A stretch of 64,000 bases of DNA from Pseudoalteromonas lipolytica (GCF_001306915.1 NZ_LJTC01000004.1:134608-198607); one strand, 5' to 3'; numbered from the stretch's first letter, positions 30,100 to 41,322 are shown. The notes: generated from the letters alone by a model not told the origin. Translations and numbers: made by a program.

Positions 30100-31131
30100 T
30101 CACTTTAACTGTTTTAGTTTATGGTCTATCACAGGATCATCAGGTGAAAGTTGCTGCGCCACTTCTAAGACCTTAATTGCATCGTTTGGGTGCTCATCTT
30201 GGTGTTTGATTGCAACATCAATCAGCGGTTGCACATCAATCGCATCTTTTTGCTCTTGCATGTGTTCGGCTTTTTCTTCAGCTAAAATTGTATGCGCGGT
30301 GCTTAGTAAGGCTAAACGATGTGGCGAACTCTTATTTGCCTTATTTAGACGACGATAATAATCTTCTTTAAAGCGCAGCGTTTTGGTTTGCTGGCGGAAT
30401 TGGGCTATATCAACTTGCTGGTGGCTAATAAAATCAATAGCAACATCTTTATAAAAGCCAAACTTATTTAAATATGTTGCATGAACACTATGGCCCATAC
30501 CAAACACGCGTAAGTGGGTTAGTTGTGGGTAACGTTTAGCATGAGCTCGGTCGATGCGATTCGTTGGGTCGTAAATAATATAACCCTTTGCATGGCCTAA
30601 ATCTAAATCGTGGTAGTCACCGTTCCAATCGAATTTTTGCGCGATGTCGGTGCTTGAACGGTCATCCCATGGTGCTTTTTCTTTGTTTTTTGTGCTAACA
30701 GGGTGAAAGAGTAAAACTTTATCAAGCTTTAATAGGTTGGCAAAGGCGCCAACGGCAAAGCCTCCTCGACTCAAGCCATAACCTAACCGCTCTTTGAACC
30801 CGCCAATCAGTGGTGCTAGCTGCTCAATGAAAAACAACAGATTACGGTGCCTAAACCAGTTGCTAATGCCTAAATGTTGAAAAGCGATAATATTCACATC
30901 TTGCTTTTTCGCGAGCTTATAAGCCCAAGGCGAAAAATCATCAGTGATATCATGTTGTTGATAATTGGTTCCAGCAGGAGAGAAGGTAATTAGCAGGGGC
31001 TTATTGGCATCAATGATATGGTATTTTACATAAACATCGCCAAGCAAATCACCGCCAGTCATAGGTACAAGGCTTTGTTGCTCATCGCGTGGGAGATTGG
31101 TCCATTCCTCTAACCAATAAAGTAATTTCAT
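30100..31131 (-). CDS. Alpha/beta-hydrolase-like protein with helical C-terminal tail
   Basis: 343 residues, function not recognised. A hydrolase-type nucleophile elbow GYGLSRGGFAVGAF gives Ser in the usual Gly-x-Ser-x-Gly surroundings. YDPTNRIDRAHAK and FGMGHSVHATYLNKFGF would supply Asp and His for a triad. The last ~80 residues are helical and end in a TPR-like repeat (PNDAIKVLEVAQQLSPDDPV). AAGGGGG precedes the start codon. No signal peptide, so cytoplasmic. It may be an esterase or a glycan-related protein. Confidence 0.7.
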   Translation of the reverse strand: MKLLYWLEEWTNLPRDEQQSLVPMTGGDLLGDVYVKYHIIDANKPLLITFSPAGTNYQQHDITDDFSPWAYKLAKKQDVNIIAFQHLGISNWFRHRNLLFFIEQLAPLIGGFKERLGYGLSRGGFAVGAFANLLKLDKVLLFHPVSTKNKEKAPWDDRSSTDIAQKFDWNGDYHDLDLGHAKGYIIYDPTNRIDRAHAKRYPQLTHLRVFGMGHSVHATYLNKFGFYKDVAIDFISHQQVDIAQFRQQTKTLRFKEDYYRRLNKANKSSPHRLALLSTAHTILAEEKAEHMQEQKDAIDVQPLIDVAIKHQDEHPNDAIKVLEVAQQLSPDDPVIDHKLKQLK

Positions 31132-31216
31132 ACATCCCCCTTAGTACCTCTAAAATAAAGGGGCGAAATTATAGCAAAAATAGCAGCTCATTAAAAATGG
31201 CTACTACTTTATATGC

Positions 31217-31678
31217 TTATCGCTCGCTCATTGCGATGATCTGTTGCCAGTCATGTTCGGTGACTGGCATTACTGACAATCGGCCGCCTTTTTTAAGAGC
31301 GATTTCGGTAATTGACTCATTGGCTTTAATCGCTTGCAGGCTAACTAGCTTATTAAGGTGTGATTGGTATTGCACATCGACTACAAACCAGCGCGGGTTA
31401 TCAGCAGTTGCTTTAGCATCGTAGTAATCGCTATTTAAATCAAACTGTGTTGGGTCGGCATAAGCTTCGCGAGTCACCGTAGCGATACCTGCAACACCCA
31501 CTTGCTTACAACTCGAATGATAAATCATTACCAAGTCACCATGCTTGATACCATCGCGAAGAAAGTTGCGGGCTTGATAATTACGCACGCCATCCCACAT
31601 AGAGGTTTGCTCAGGTGCGTTTTTTAGATCATCAATTGAAAATGCATCGGGTTCGGTTTTAAAAAGCCAATAAGCCAT
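31217..31678 (-). CDS. EVE-domain protein
   Basis: 153 residues, a complete EVE domain: starts YWLFKTEPDAFSIDDL, then WDGVRNYQARNFLRDGIKHGDLVMIYHSS and NPRWFVVDVQY, which form the pocket that in the PUA/YTH superfamily reads modified bases. EVE proteins are proposed to bind modified DNA or RNA bases; standalone versions like this are common housekeeping genes, some resembling human THYN1. No restriction gene is nearby. Confidence 0.92.
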   Translation of the reverse strand: MAYWLFKTEPDAFSIDDLKNAPEQTSMWDGVRNYQARNFLRDGIKHGDLVMIYHSSCKQVGVAGIATVTREAYADPTQFDLNSDYYDAKATADNPRWFVVDVQYQSHLNKLVSLQAIKANESITEIALKKGGRLSVMPVTEHDWQQIIAMSER

Positions 31679-31757
31679 AATGAGGTGCTCTTACAAAGAT
31701 TTACTTCCAATTAGTCTATAGTATCATTAAACGCTTGTCGGGATTGAGGATAAATAA

Positions 31758-32615
31758 ATGAGCCAAGTATTAGATGACCTACTGTCATTAATGTCGTTAG
31801 AAGAGATTGAGCAAGGCTTGTATCGCGGGCAAAGCCAAGATTTAGGATTTAGAGCTGTATTCGGTGGCCAAGTAATGGGCCAAGCTCTATCTGCCGCAAA
31901 AGAAACATTACCACAAGGGCGTATTGTTCACTCTTTACACTCTTACTTTTTGCGCCCAGGTGATGCTGCAAAGCCGATTGTCTATGATGTAGAGAATATA
32001 CGTGATGGTAAAAGTTTTAGTACTCGCCGTGTAAAAGCAATTCAATATGGTAAGCCGATTTTTTACATGACTGCTTCTTTCCAAGGTGAAGAAGAGGGCT
32101 TATCACATCAAGCGCAGATGCCTGATGTACCACAGCCTGAAGAATTAAAGTCATCGCTTGAATTTTACCAAGCAAATGCAGAGCTTATTCCTGAACCAAT
32201 TCGAAATAAGTTCATCCGAGAAGTACCAATTGAAATGCGTCCTGTGACCTTTCATAACCCATTCAAACCACAAGTGATGGAGCCAGTTAAGCATATTTGG
32301 TTTAAAGCTAATGGTGAGATGCCTGACGATCAGCGTATTCATAATTACTTACTTGCGTACGCATCTGACTTTGAGTTTTTACCAACTGCATTACAGCCGC
32401 ACGGCGTATCGTTTATGCAGCCGAATATGCAGGTTGCAACGATTGACCATGCAATGTGGTTTCACCGCCCGTTTAGACTAGACGATTGGATTTTATATTC
32501 GATTGATAGCCCAAGTGCGAGCTCTGGTCGTGGTTTGGTGCGAGGTCAGTTCTTTGACCGTCAAGGCAATTTGGTTGCCTCAACGATCCAAGAAGGGGTT
32601 ATGCGTCAGCGTTAA
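31758..32615 (+). CDS. tesB: Acyl-CoA thioesterase II
   Basis: Hydrolyses medium- and long-chain acyl-CoA to free acid and CoA. 285 residues, double-hotdog fold. The N-terminal hotdog has [13 protein letters not shown] and [10 protein letters not shown]; the C-terminal hotdog ends [29 protein letters not shown] and [14 protein letters not shown], holding the Asp, Ser/Thr and Gln catalytic group. It is convergent with plsB and the two stop codons share the bases TTAA (4-nt overlap). Confidence 0.96.
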   Translation: MSQVLDDLLSLMSLEEIEQGLYRGQSQDLGFRAVFGGQVMGQALSAAKETLPQGRIVHSLHSYFLRPGDAAKPIVYDVENIRDGKSFSTRRVKAIQYGKPIFYMTASFQGEEEGLSHQAQMPDVPQPEELKSSLEFYQANAELIPEPIRNKFIREVPIEMRPVTFHNPFKPQVMEPVKHIWFKANGEMPDDQRIHNYLLAYASDFEFLPTALQPHGVSFMQPNMQVATIDHAMWFHRPFRLDDWILYSIDSPSASSGRGLVRGQFFDRQGNLVASTIQEGVMRQR

Positions 32616-35065
32616 TCTTTTACGTGCTGAGCTTGGCTTTGCACTATATCGTCAATTGACTGCCAGACCCGTGCTGGCAGCAATGCTTTAAGATATAAAT
32701 ACACTTCACACAGCTCATTGCTACCCGTTAAGCCTTGCTCTGTTTCGGTAATTAGCTTTTGCTCTCGCAAGCTTGAAATAAAACCAATAAGTACTTTTTT
32801 GTCGAAGAACTCTGGGGTTTTAATGCCGTGCAAGGTGCCTAAGCGCTCTGCTAACACTTGACTTTCATGTTCAAGCTCTTCACGCTCAATACCACTGCTA
32901 GTTTGAATAAAGCCAACCACGATAGCGTAGCGTTGTAGTGTTAAACTTAGGGCACGACCGAGCATTTCGAGTTTCGCTAAGCAGTCGTTGCTGTTAGTGA
33001 TCTTGATATTATCGCCATCAATTTCAATCAGGTCCTGATCAACGAAGCTTGCAAGTACGCGCGTAATGTAGTTTTCATCTAACTCATGCAAGAACCACTC
33101 TTTGGCAAACAGTGGGTAAAAACGTGCAATCAAGGCTTGGCAATCAGCCATGGTCGTTTGATGTGCTTTGAATAAATGCAGCGCCAATAAGCTCGGTACT
33201 GCAAATAAGTGCAACACGTTATTACGGTAGTAGTTGAACAGTGTTTTTTCTTTATCGTTAATCGCGATAATTTCGCCAAACTCGTCACTGATCACATCAA
33301 ACTTATTAAGTTTAAGTGCATGCTCTAATAGCTGCTCGGCGCTTTCGTCTGGTGTGGTCACCTTTTCACTGTAGCTTGCGCTACGTTGTAAATGTAAATA
33401 AAACTCAAGCTGAGCAATCAGCTTAGGTTTACTTAGCGCGTGTTTATCATTTACCAGTAATATCATCGCAAGTAGATTCACTGCATTGAGTGCAGCGGCG
33501 CTATTAATATTAACCATTACCTTATCAGCGAGGTTAGCGACTTGTGGTCCAAGCCATTGTGGTTTCTGAACATCAGTTGGGTGAATCGACTCTCGCCAAT
33601 CAGGTTGTTGATCATTGAGATATTGGTTTATCGATATAGGGTCGCCAAAGTTTAAATAACCACGACCGTAGTTTTTAAGGTTTTTAATTGCCTTAAAGAT
33701 ACCTAATACCGACTCACCTTTTTTATCGTTACCGGCAAGCTCTTTTAAGTAAGTATTAATTTCCATTACGTGCTCATAACCAATGTATACAGGCACAATC
33801 GAAATAGGGCGGTCTATGCCACGTAACATAGCTTGTAATGTCATAGCGAGCATACCAGTTTTTGGCGGTAACAAGCGACCAGTTCGGCTACGACCACCTT
33901 CCGTGTAGAACTTAACTGAATAGCCTTTGATAAATAACTGGCTCAGGTACTCTTTAAATACTGACGAATACAATTTATTGCCCGCGAATGAGCGGCGAAT
34001 AAAGAAAGCACCACTGCGACGGAAGATTCCCCCTGCCGGGAAGAAATTTAAGTTGATACCGGCAGCGATATGCGGCGGAACTAAGCCTAAGTGGTAAATA
34101 GAATAGGTCAGCAATAAGTAATCCATATGCGATCGGTGACATGGCATATAGATAATCTCGTGGCCTTTATCTGTAAGCTCATGCACCTGCTCAGAAAACT
34201 TAATATCAATCCCGTTATAAAGCTTATTCCACAGCCAAGTTAAAATACGGTCTGCAACACGAATGGTGGCATCGCTATAATTGGCGGCAATCTCATCAAG
34301 TAGCTTCAGCGCATTTTGGCGAGCTTGCTCTTGGCTGATGTTTTTTTCTTTCGCTTCTATTTGAATTGCTTTTTTTATTGTTGGTGAGGCAAGTAGCGAA
34401 TTAAATAGCTGCTCACGTGATGGCATTTTCGGGCCTGTCGCTGCCAATTTTTGGCGACGAAAGTGCACGCGGGCTACACGTAAAAGCTTATGAGGTAGTT
34501 CATCAACATCGGCTTTTTCATTGACCAATAACGATAAGTCGAGCGGTTGGCTAAAACGGATAAAGTTATCGCGCCCTGAGAATAGCAACACAAAGAATTT
34601 ACGAAACCAGCTGGGTGTTAATGAATGAGACACCAAAGTACCTAAACCTGGCTTTTCTTTGCCTGGGTTGCGGCCCCATAAAATTGTCACTGGGATCACT
34701 TGGACGTTTTTCTCACCTGATTGCATCAGGTGGTCAATAATTTGTTTGCCTTGCTGCAGGGCATTGCTTGGTTTGCTTTTGTTACCAAATAGCGGTGGTG
34801 GGTTTTGAATACCGATAAAGCGATCAAGTTCTGCATTACCTAATAACTGCTCTTCGGTCGGGTTAGGTAAGCCGTATTTTTTACATACCCTTGCCAGTGC
34901 CGCTAAATCAGAGCGTGCATTTAGCCTAACAATATAAAAAGTAGGGTTGGCTGGGTTTAGATTGTATTGTTCAATCGGATTTTCTGGCAGCACCTTACTT
35001 TTTACAAACAAGCGGTTCATACCGGCAGAAATGAAATTTAAACAACGATTAATGATACGCATCAA
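32612..35065 (-). CDS. plsB: Glycerol-3-phosphate 1-O-acyltransferase
   Basis: First step of phospholipid synthesis: acylates glycerol-3-phosphate at position 1 from acyl-ACP/CoA. 817 residues, normal for membrane-bound PlsB. Acyltransferase blocks in order: [11 protein letters not shown] (HX4D catalytic pair), [29 protein letters not shown] and [13 protein letters not shown]. Located at the inner membrane. Upstream (minus strand) there is an imperfect palindrome that could be a fatty-acid regulator site. Confidence 0.97.
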   Translation of the reverse strand: MMRIINRCLNFISAGMNRLFVKSKVLPENPIEQYNLNPANPTFYIVRLNARSDLAALARVCKKYGLPNPTEEQLLGNAELDRFIGIQNPPPLFGNKSKPSNALQQGKQIIDHLMQSGEKNVQVIPVTILWGRNPGKEKPGLGTLVSHSLTPSWFRKFFVLLFSGRDNFIRFSQPLDLSLLVNEKADVDELPHKLLRVARVHFRRQKLAATGPKMPSREQLFNSLLASPTIKKAIQIEAKEKNISQEQARQNALKLLDEIAANYSDATIRVADRILTWLWNKLYNGIDIKFSEQVHELTDKGHEIIYMPCHRSHMDYLLLTYSIYHLGLVPPHIAAGINLNFFPAGGIFRRSGAFFIRRSFAGNKLYSSVFKEYLSQLFIKGYSVKFYTEGGRSRTGRLLPPKTGMLAMTLQAMLRGIDRPISIVPVYIGYEHVMEINTYLKELAGNDKKGESVLGIFKAIKNLKNYGRGYLNFGDPISINQYLNDQQPDWRESIHPTDVQKPQWLGPQVANLADKVMVNINSAAALNAVNLLAMILLVNDKHALSKPKLIAQLEFYLHLQRSASYSEKVTTPDESAEQLLEHALKLNKFDVISDEFGEIIAINDKEKTLFNYYRNNVLHLFAVPSLLALHLFKAHQTTMADCQALIARFYPLFAKEWFLHELDENYITRVLASFVDQDLIEIDGDNIKITNSNDCLAKLEMLGRALSLTLQRYAIVVGFIQTSSGIEREELEHESQVLAERLGTLHGIKTPEFFDKKVLIGFISSLREQKLITETEQGLTGSNELCEVYLYLKALLPARVWQSIDDIVQSQAQHVKD

Positions 35066-35095
35066 CTCACCAAAGTTATTAGTAGATATTAAATA

Positions 35096-35109
35096 GACCG
35101 AGTCTGGTC
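35096..35109. promoter_or_regulatory. Palindrome upstream of plsB
   Basis: GACCGAGTCTGGTC, arms GACC/GGTC around six bases, about 30 bp upstream of the plsB start. Its CTGGTC/GACC halves recall fatty-acid regulator operators such as FadR, but the centre differs, so the owner is not identified. Confidence 0.3.
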
Positions 35110-35276
35110 AAAAATAAGCGGCATAGAATAACAATTATTAACTGGACTGACCATTTAAAAGCGATTTTCTAGCCTCTTTACTCGCACAAGTATAATTTAA
35201 AGACGCTAATGTTATTGATAAAGTTCGAAAATTAAACAAAATTTAATTTAGACCTTTGAGATTTTCAAAATAGTTG

Positions 35277-35304
35277 TTGCATTTATCACCAATCTATCTA
35301 TAAT
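35277..35304 (+). promoter_or_regulatory. Sigma-70 promoter of the S10 operon
   Basis: TTGCAT (35277-35282), 16-bp spacer, perfect TATAAT (35299-35304). Expected transcript start near 35311, giving a leader of about 183 nt before rpsJ. An alternative -35 is TTGTTG at 35274. Confidence 0.75.
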
Positions 35305-35414
35305 ACGCAGGCTTTCAAAATTCCCTCGGGAACTTGGAAGGAAAGATTAAGCTTGGATTTCAAGCTAATAAACAGGAATTCCGATTTGGAATTCATCGTA
35401 GATATAAGAAAGCA

Positions 35415-35455
35415 GCCGACATCTTAGTTATTAAGATTGTTTCGGTCGTTTTTTT
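35415..35455 (+). promoter_or_regulatory. Attenuator hairpin in S10 leader
   Basis: Within the leader, GCCGA (35415-35419) pairs with TCGGT (35442-35446), enclosing an inner CTTA/TAAG stem, and a run of seven T residues follows at 35449-35455. Position and shape match the leader hairpin at which ribosomal protein L4 causes premature termination in other gammaproteobacteria. The L4 role is known for that family and inferred here. Confidence 0.6.
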
Positions 35456-35484
35456 ATGCTCTTTTTAAATGCTCTTTATATTGA

Positions 35485-35805
<321 letters not shown>

Positions 35806-35832
35806 TCGGAAGATTAGAGAGGTTTTAGGAAA

Positions 35833-36468
35833 ATGGCATTAGGTCTAGTCGGTCGTAAAGTGGGTATGACACGTATCTTCACTGAAGATGGTGTATCTAT
35901 CCCTGTGACAGTTATCGAAGCGACACCTAACCGCATTGCTCAGATCAAATCTGAAGCAACTGACGGTTATAACGCGCTTCAAGTAACCGCAGGCACTAAA
36001 AAAGCAAGCCGTGTAAACAAAGCAGCAGCGGGTCACTTCGCTAAAGCTGGTGTTGAAGCGGGTCGCGGTCTGTGGGAATTCCGCCTAAATGGTGGTGAAG
36101 GCGATTTTGAAGTAGGCGCTGAGCTTACTGTTGAATTATTCAACGAAATCAACAAAGTTGACGTAACCGGTACTTCTAAAGGTAAAGGTTTCCAAGGTGG
36201 TGTTAAGCGCTGGAACTTCAGCATGCAAGACGCTACTCACGGTAACTCTCTATCTCACCGTGCTCCTGGTTCAATCGGTCAAAACCAATCACCTGGTAAG
36301 GTGTTTAAAGGTAAGAAAATGGCCGGTCACATGGGTGCTGAGCGTGTAACGACTCAAAACTTAGAACTAGTTCGCGTTGACGCTGAGCGTAACTTGCTTT
36401 TAGTTAAAGGTGCAGTACCTGGCGCTATCGGCGGTGACGTTATCGTTAAACCAGCTGTTAAAGCATAA
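35833..36468 (+). CDS. rplC: 50S ribosomal protein L3
   Basis: 211 residues. [17 protein letters not shown] at the start and the extended loop [18 protein letters not shown], which reaches the peptidyl transferase centre and contains the Gln usually methylated by PrmB. Gap to rpsJ 27 bp. Confidence 0.98.
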   Translation: MALGLVGRKVGMTRIFTEDGVSIPVTVIEATPNRIAQIKSEATDGYNALQVTAGTKKASRVNKAAAGHFAKAGVEAGRGLWEFRLNGGEGDFEVGAELTVELFNEINKVDVTGTSKGKGFQGGVKRWNFSMQDATHGNSLSHRAPGSIGQNQSPGKVFKGKKMAGHMGAERVTTQNLELVRVDAERNLLLVKGAVPGAIGGDVIVKPAVKA

Positions 36469-36485
36469 GTCCTGGAGATTTAGTG

Positions 36486-37091
36486 ATGGAATTAGCAATT
36501 AAAGACGCTTCTGGCGCTCTTGAAGTTTCTGAAGCTACTTTTGGACGTGAGTTTAACGAAGCATTAGTACACCAAGTAGTTGTTGCTTACGCAGCAGGTG
36601 CTCGTCAAGGTACTCGTGCTCAGAAGACACGTTCTGAAGTAAGCGGTGGTGGTAAAAAACCATGGTCTCAAAAAGGTACTGGCCGTGCACGTGCTGGTAC
36701 AATTCGTAGCCCAATTTGGCGTTCAGGTGGCGTTAGCTTCGCAGCTAAACCACAAGATCACAGCCAAAAAGTAAACCGTAAAATGTACCGCGGTGCGATC
36801 AAAAGCATCTTATCTGAATTAGTTCGTCAAGAGCGTTTAATCGTTGTTGAGCAGTTTGGTCTTGAAGCACCAAAAACTAAAGAACTAGTTTCTAAGCTTA
36901 AAGAACTTGAGCTTAAAGATGTTCTAATCGTGACTGAAGAAGTAGATGAGAATCTTTTCTTATCGGCACGTAACCTATACAAGGTTGACACGCGTGATGT
37001 AGCTGGTATCGATCCTGTAAGCCTAATCGCTTTCGATAAGGTACTTATTACAGCTGCTGCTGTTAAGCAACTTGAGGAGGCGCTAGCATGA
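36486..37091 (+). CDS. rplD: 50S ribosomal protein L4
   Basis: 201 residues from the ATG at 36486 (GGAG at 36474-36477, 8 nt away), matching the usual MEL start. A GTG one codon upstream is possible but less likely. The central loop [23 protein letters not shown] lines the exit tunnel. In enterobacteria free L4 represses its own operon through the leader, as suggested by the hairpin at 35415. Overlaps rplW by 4 nt. Confidence 0.98.
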   Translation: MELAIKDASGALEVSEATFGREFNEALVHQVVVAYAAGARQGTRAQKTRSEVSGGGKKPWSQKGTGRARAGTIRSPIWRSGGVSFAAKPQDHSQKVNRKMYRGAIKSILSELVRQERLIVVEQFGLEAPKTKELVSKLKELELKDVLIVTEEVDENLFLSARNLYKVDTRDVAGIDPVSLIAFDKVLITAAAVKQLEEALA

Positions 37092-37390
37092 TCCGTGAAG
37101 AACGTCTTTTAAAAGTGATCCTTGCTCCACACATCTCTGAGAAAAGCACTATCGCTGCTGAAGAGAACAACACGATTGTTTTCAAAGTAGCTTCTGATGC
37201 AACTAAAGCTGAAATCAAAGCTGCAGCAGAAAAGCTTTTTGAAGTAGAAGTAACTGGTGTTCGCACACTAAACGTTAAGGGTAAAACAAAACGTACTGGC
37301 ATGCGTTTCGGTCGTCGTTCAGACTGGAAGAAAGCTTACGTTACTCTTAAAGAAGGTAGCGAGCTAGACTTTGTCGGCGGCGCCGAGTAA
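37088..37390 (+). CDS. rplW: 50S ribosomal protein L23
   Basis: 100 residues. [15 protein letters not shown] and [16 protein letters not shown] identify L23, the docking site at the tunnel exit for trigger factor and SRP. ATGA overlap with rplD implies translational coupling. Confidence 0.97.
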   Translation: MIREERLLKVILAPHISEKSTIAAEENNTIVFKVASDATKAEIKAAAEKLFEVEVTGVRTLNVKGKTKRTGMRFGRRSDWKKAYVTLKEGSELDFVGGAE

Positions 37391-37407
37391 TAAGGGGAGT
37401 TAGAATT

Positions 37408-38232
37408 ATGGCACTTCAAAAGTGTAAACCAACTTCTGCGGGTCGTCGTCACCTGGTTAAAGTGGTTAACCCAGATCTACATAAGGGTAAACCTTACGCA
37501 CCACTACTAGAGAAAAACTCTAAGTCTGGTGGTCGTAATAACAAAGGTCGTATCACGGTTCGTCACATCGGTGGTGGTCATAAGCATCATTACCGTGTAA
37601 TCGACTTTAAACGCACTAAAGATGGCATTCCAGCTGTTGTTGAGCGTCTAGAGTATGATCCAAACCGTAGCGCAAACATCGCTCTTGTATTATATGCAGA
37701 CGGTGAGCGTCGTTACATTATTGCACCTAAAGGCTTAAAAGCTGGTGATTCAATCCAATCTGGTATTGATGCACCAATCAAAGCTGGTAACACGTTACCA
37801 ATGCGTAACATGCCTGTAGGTTCGACTGTTCACAACGTAGAATTAAAACCAGGTAAAGGCGCGCAAATCGCACGTTCTGCTGGTGCATACGTTCAAATCC
37901 TTGCTCGTGAAGGTCAATACGTAACTCTACGTCTTCGTTCTGGCGAAGTTCGTAAAGTTCCAGCTGACTGTCGCGCAACACTTGGTGAAGTAGGTAATGC
38001 TGAGCATATGCTTCGTTCACTAGGTAAAGCTGGTGCAAATCGCTGGCGTGGTATCCGTCCGACAGTTCGTGGTGTTGCCATGAACCCGGTAGATCACCCG
38101 CACGGTGGTGGTGAAGGTCGTACATCTGGTGGTCGTCATCCTGTGTCTCCATGGGGTAAACCGACTAAAGGTGCTAAGACACGTAAGAACAAGCGTACTG
38201 ATAAATTTATCGTACGTCGTCGTACTAAATAA
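37408..38232 (+). CDS. rplB: 50S ribosomal protein L2
   Basis: 274 residues, the normal length. [21 protein letters not shown] near the N terminus and the C-terminal [19 protein letters not shown] loop with the conserved His near the peptidyl transferase centre. Confidence 0.98.
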   Translation: MALQKCKPTSAGRRHLVKVVNPDLHKGKPYAPLLEKNSKSGGRNNKGRITVRHIGGGHKHHYRVIDFKRTKDGIPAVVERLEYDPNRSANIALVLYADGERRYIIAPKGLKAGDSIQSGIDAPIKAGNTLPMRNMPVGSTVHNVELKPGKGAQIARSAGAYVQILAREGQYVTLRLRSGEVRKVPADCRATLGEVGNAEHMLRSLGKAGANRWRGIRPTVRGVAMNPVDHPHGGGEGRTSGGRHPVSPWGKPTKGAKTRKNKRTDKFIVRRRTK

Positions 38233-38239
38233 TAGTTGA

Positions 38240-38527
<288 letters not shown>

Positions 38528-38541
38528 GAGGGGAATGATAA

Positions 38542-38874
38542 ATGCAAGCATTAGCTAAACATAAATTCGCCTCTGGTTCGGCGCAAAAAGCACGTCTAGT
38601 TGCAGATCAGATCCGCGGACTTCCGGTTGATCGCGCTCTAGAAATCCTGGCGTACAGCCCTAAAAAAGCGGCTGTATTAGTTAAAAAAGTACTTGAGTCT
38701 GCTATTGCTAACGCAGAGCATAACGAAGGTGCTGACATTGATGAGCTTCGTGTAACTACGATCTTTGTGGACGATGGTCCAACAATGAAGCGTATTATGC
38801 CACGTGCTAAAGGACGCGCAGACCGCATCCTTAAGCGTACAAGCCACATCACTGTTGTGGTTTCAGATAGCTAG
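38542..38874 (+). CDS. rplV: 50S ribosomal protein L22
   Basis: 110 residues. [17 protein letters not shown] and the beta-hairpin tip [18 protein letters not shown] that reaches into the exit tunnel, the usual site of macrolide-resistance changes. No insertion or deletion is visible in the loop. Confidence 0.98.
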   Translation: MQALAKHKFASGSAQKARLVADQIRGLPVDRALEILAYSPKKAAVLVKKVLESAIANAEHNEGADIDELRVTTIFVDDGPTMKRIMPRAKGRADRILKRTSHITVVVSDS

Positions 38875-38885
38875 GAGTATAAGTA

Positions 38886-39587
38886 ATGGGACAAAAAGTT
38901 CATCCTACTGGTATTCGCCTAGGTATCTCTAAACCTTGGGTTTCTACCTGGTACGCGAATTCAAAAGATTTCTCTGATCAGCTTTTTGGCGATCACAAAG
39001 TACGTACTTTCCTTACTAAGGAATTAAAAGCGGCTTCTGTGTCTAAAATCGTTATCGAGCGTCCAGCTAAATCTATCCGTGTAACAATTCACACAGCTCG
39101 TCCTGGTGTTGTTATCGGTAAAAAAGGCGAAGACGTTGAAAAACTACGTCAAGCAGTAACTAAGATTGCAGGTGTTCCGGCTCAGATTAATATCGCTGAA
39201 GTTCGTAAGCCTGAACTTGATGCACAACTAGTAGCTGACGGTATTGCGTCACAGCTAGAGCGTCGTGTTATGTTCCGTCGCGCTATGAAGCGTTCGGTAC
39301 AAAATGCAATGCGCATTGGTGCAAAGGGTATCAAAGTTGAAGTTAGCGGTCGTCTTGGCGGTGCTGAGATCGCACGTTCAGAATGGTATCGTGAAGGTCG
39401 TGTACCTCTACATACTCTTCGTGCTGATATCGACTACGCAACTTCTGAAGCCTTAACCACTTATGGTATCATTGGTGTTAAAGTTTGGATCTTCAAAGGC
39501 GAAGTTATTGGTGGTTTACCACTAGTACAAGAGCAAGAGAAGCCAGCTAAACGCGCGCCAAAGAAAGCCAAAAAAAGTGCTAAGTAG
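38886..39587 (+). CDS. rpsC: 30S ribosomal protein S3
   Basis: 233 residues. N-terminal [19 protein letters not shown]-type GxxG in [13 protein letters not shown], and [28 protein letters not shown]. Lines the mRNA entry channel. Ends in a lysine-rich tail. Confidence 0.98.
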   Translation: MGQKVHPTGIRLGISKPWVSTWYANSKDFSDQLFGDHKVRTFLTKELKAASVSKIVIERPAKSIRVTIHTARPGVVIGKKGEDVEKLRQAVTKIAGVPAQINIAEVRKPELDAQLVADGIASQLERRVMFRRAMKRSVQNAMRIGAKGIKVEVSGRLGGAEIARSEWYREGRVPLHTLRADIDYATSEALTTYGIIGVKVWIFKGEVIGGLPLVQEQEKPAKRAPKKAKKSAK

Positions 39588-39599
39588 AGGTAGCGAGTA

Positions 39600-40013
39600 A
39601 TGTTACAGCCAAAACGTACAAAATTCCGTAAAATGCACAAAGGCCGCAACCGCGGTTTAGCGCAAAACGGTAACAAAGTAAGCTTCGGTACTTTCGGTTT
39701 GAAAGCTACTGGCCGTGGCCGTATGACTGCTCGTCAAATCGAAGCAGCTCGTCGTGCTATGACACGTCACGTAAAGCGTCAAGGTAAAATCTGGATTCGT
39801 GTATTCCCAGATAAGCCAATTACGAACAAACCATTAGAAGTTCGTATGGGTAAAGGTAAAGGTTCTGTTGAATATTGGGTTGCTGAAATTCAACCTGGTA
39901 AAGTACTTTACGAAATGGAAGGTGTTTCTGAAGAGCTTGCTCGTGAAGCATTTAACCTTGCAGCGCGTAAATTACCATTCACAACAACTTTCGTAACTCG
40001 GACGGTGATGTAA
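39600..40013 (+). CDS. rplP: 50S ribosomal protein L16
   Basis: 137 residues. [19 protein letters not shown] and the [20 protein letters not shown] block with the Arg that is hydroxylated by RoxA-type enzymes in some bacteria. TAATG overlap with rpmC. Confidence 0.98.
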   Translation: MLQPKRTKFRKMHKGRNRGLAQNGNKVSFGTFGLKATGRGRMTARQIEAARRAMTRHVKRQGKIWIRVFPDKPITNKPLEVRMGKGKGSVEYWVAEIQPGKVLYEMEGVSEELAREAFNLAARKLPFTTTFVTRTVM

Positions 40014-40204
40014 TGAAAGCTAGCGAACTAAAAGACAAAAGCGTAGAAGAGCTAAATGCTGAACTTCTAGGACTTCTTCGTGAGCAGTTCAACCTGCGCA
40101 TGCAAGCAAGCACTGGTCAGTTAGCTCAGACACACACGCTAAGAACAGTACGTCGCGATATCGCGCGTGTAAAAACAGTTATTAACCAGAAGGCAGGTCA
40201 ATAA
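40013..40204 (+). CDS. rpmC: 50S ribosomal protein L29
   Basis: 63 residues. [25 protein letters not shown] is the family's helical hairpin. TAATG junctions with both neighbours indicate translational coupling. Confidence 0.97.
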   Translation: MKASELKDKSVEELNAELLGLLREQFNLRMQASTGQLAQTHTLRTVRRDIARVKTVINQKAGQ

Positions 40205-40461
40205 TGAGCGATAAAATCCGTACTCTTCAAGGCCGTGTAATCAGCGACAAGATGGATAAATCTTTCACTGTTGCTATCGCACGTTACGTGAAGCATCCAG
40301 TATATGGAAAATTCATCAAACGTACGACTAAACTACACGTACATGACGAAAACAACACAGCTCAAACTGGTGACGTAGTTACTATTTCTGAGTGCGCTCC
40401 TATTTCTAAGACTAAGTCTTGGACTTTAGTAGACGTTGTTGAGCGTCCAAAGAAAGCTTAA
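40204..40461 (+). CDS. rpsQ: 30S ribosomal protein S17
   Basis: 85 residues, OB-fold. [20 protein letters not shown] and [20 protein letters not shown] are diagnostic. It is the last gene of the S10 operon and is followed here by a strong terminator rather than by rplN. Confidence 0.97.
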   Translation: MSDKIRTLQGRVISDKMDKSFTVAIARYVKHPVYGKFIKRTTKLHVHDENNTAQTGDVVTISECAPISKTKSWTLVDVVERPKKA

Positions 40462-40483
40462 TTTTTAATTAAGTTTCCTTACT

Positions 40484-40513
40484 AAAAAGCCCCGGCATCT
40501 GCTGGGGCTTTTT
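40484..40513 (+). terminator. Intrinsic terminator ending the S10 operon
   Basis: 10-bp stem AAAAAGCCCC / GGGGCTTTTT (40484-40493 with 40504-40513) with a small inner GCA/TGC stem. It lies 23 bp after the rpsQ stop. Confidence 0.92.
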
Positions 40514-40598
40514 GTTTTTAAAATACCGCTTACCGCCATTTTCTGATGAACTATTTCACTCATCTGACACTCTTAAAAATAAAAAGCGAGGCGCTTGG

Positions 40599-41321
40599 GT
40601 GTTAAAAGGGAATTACAAAGCATGGATCATCTCGATTACGCTACATGCTATGCTTTTATTGTTATTTGCTCGATATGGAAAGTCTGTGAAACTTCCCGCA
40701 GTCGCTGAACCGCCCAAGGTAATCAACGCGTATGTGAGTGTCGATTTAACAAAGCTACCAAGTTTGCAGAAGACTCAAGACAAACGTTTATCGGATCAGC
40801 CGCCAGAAATAGTTGATGAAGCGAAGGCTTTGCCGCTAAGAGAGGAAACCCCTCATAGCAGTCCTAAGCAGAAAAGAGATGCTAAGGTTGTTGAATACTC
40901 AGTTAGTGAATCCCAAGAAGTGACAACTGAGGTCGCAAAGCCTGATCAGGCACCTGAACACTCAAAAATAACCGAAGTACCCTTTAAAAAGCTCAACCCG
41001 TATGCGCCAATTCCAGAACTTAAGTTTGAAAATGACTCTTCTAATGCATCGCTATTTGGTCTGGTGAACGCCGCAAATAATAATTCGTCTGTAGGCAGGA
41101 TATCTGTACCTGTGCAATTAACAGTATCAGATAAGGCAAAAGTCGTTTGGCAGAGTGGTGATGGCAGCAAGCGCATCGAGGTGCTAAATGGTATGTGTTA
41201 TGGCATCGATTTTAATTCGGTGTTTGGTAAATCTGGAGTGCCAAGCGGTTCGCCCAGACCTTGTGAAGACAAGGATGCTAGATTATTTAAAGAAATAATG
41301 AATAAGTGGAGTAAAAACTAA
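40599..41321 (+). CDS. TonB/TolA-like single-span protein, function unknown
   Basis: 240 residues from a GTG at 40599 that has GAGG 7 nt upstream. A longer reading frame from TTG 40512 starts inside the rpsQ terminator and is rejected. One N-terminal membrane helix (about 6-26, AWIISITLHAMLLLLFA) carries Ser-x3-His, the proton-coupling motif of TonB and TolA helices. A Pro/Glu/Lys-rich stretch (about 50-140) follows, as in those proteins. The C-terminal ~75 residues contain two cysteines and a basic end. No ExbB/ExbD gene is nearby, so the role is open; it may be an orphan energy-transducer-like protein. Confidence 0.65.
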   Translation: MLKGNYKAWIISITLHAMLLLLFARYGKSVKLPAVAEPPKVINAYVSVDLTKLPSLQKTQDKRLSDQPPEIVDEAKALPLREETPHSSPKQKRDAKVVEYSVSESQEVTTEVAKPDQAPEHSKITEVPFKKLNPYAPIPELKFENDSSNASLFGLVNAANNNSSVGRISVPVQLTVSDKAKVVWQSGDGSKRIEVLNGMCYGIDFNSVFGKSGVPSGSPRPCEDKDARLFKEIMNKWSKN

Positions 41322-41322
41322 T

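Noticed and set aside
30038..30358. Serine/cysteine-rich plus-strand frame
   Set aside because: Lies opposite the 3' end of a coherent alpha/beta-hydrolase-like gene and has the composition of an antisense shadow.
31217..31678. EVE-domain gene as a sign of a restriction or defence island
   Set aside because: It is a standalone copy with tesB and housekeeping neighbours; no nuclease, methylase or helicase nearby.
37778..38152. His/Leu-rich antisense frame in rplB
   Set aside because: A frame shadow created by the conserved ribosomal protein gene on the other strand.
40512..40598. N-terminal extension of the TonB-like gene from TTG
   Set aside because: Would begin inside the rpsQ terminator; the GTG at 40599 has GAGG at proper spacing and starts just before the membrane helix.
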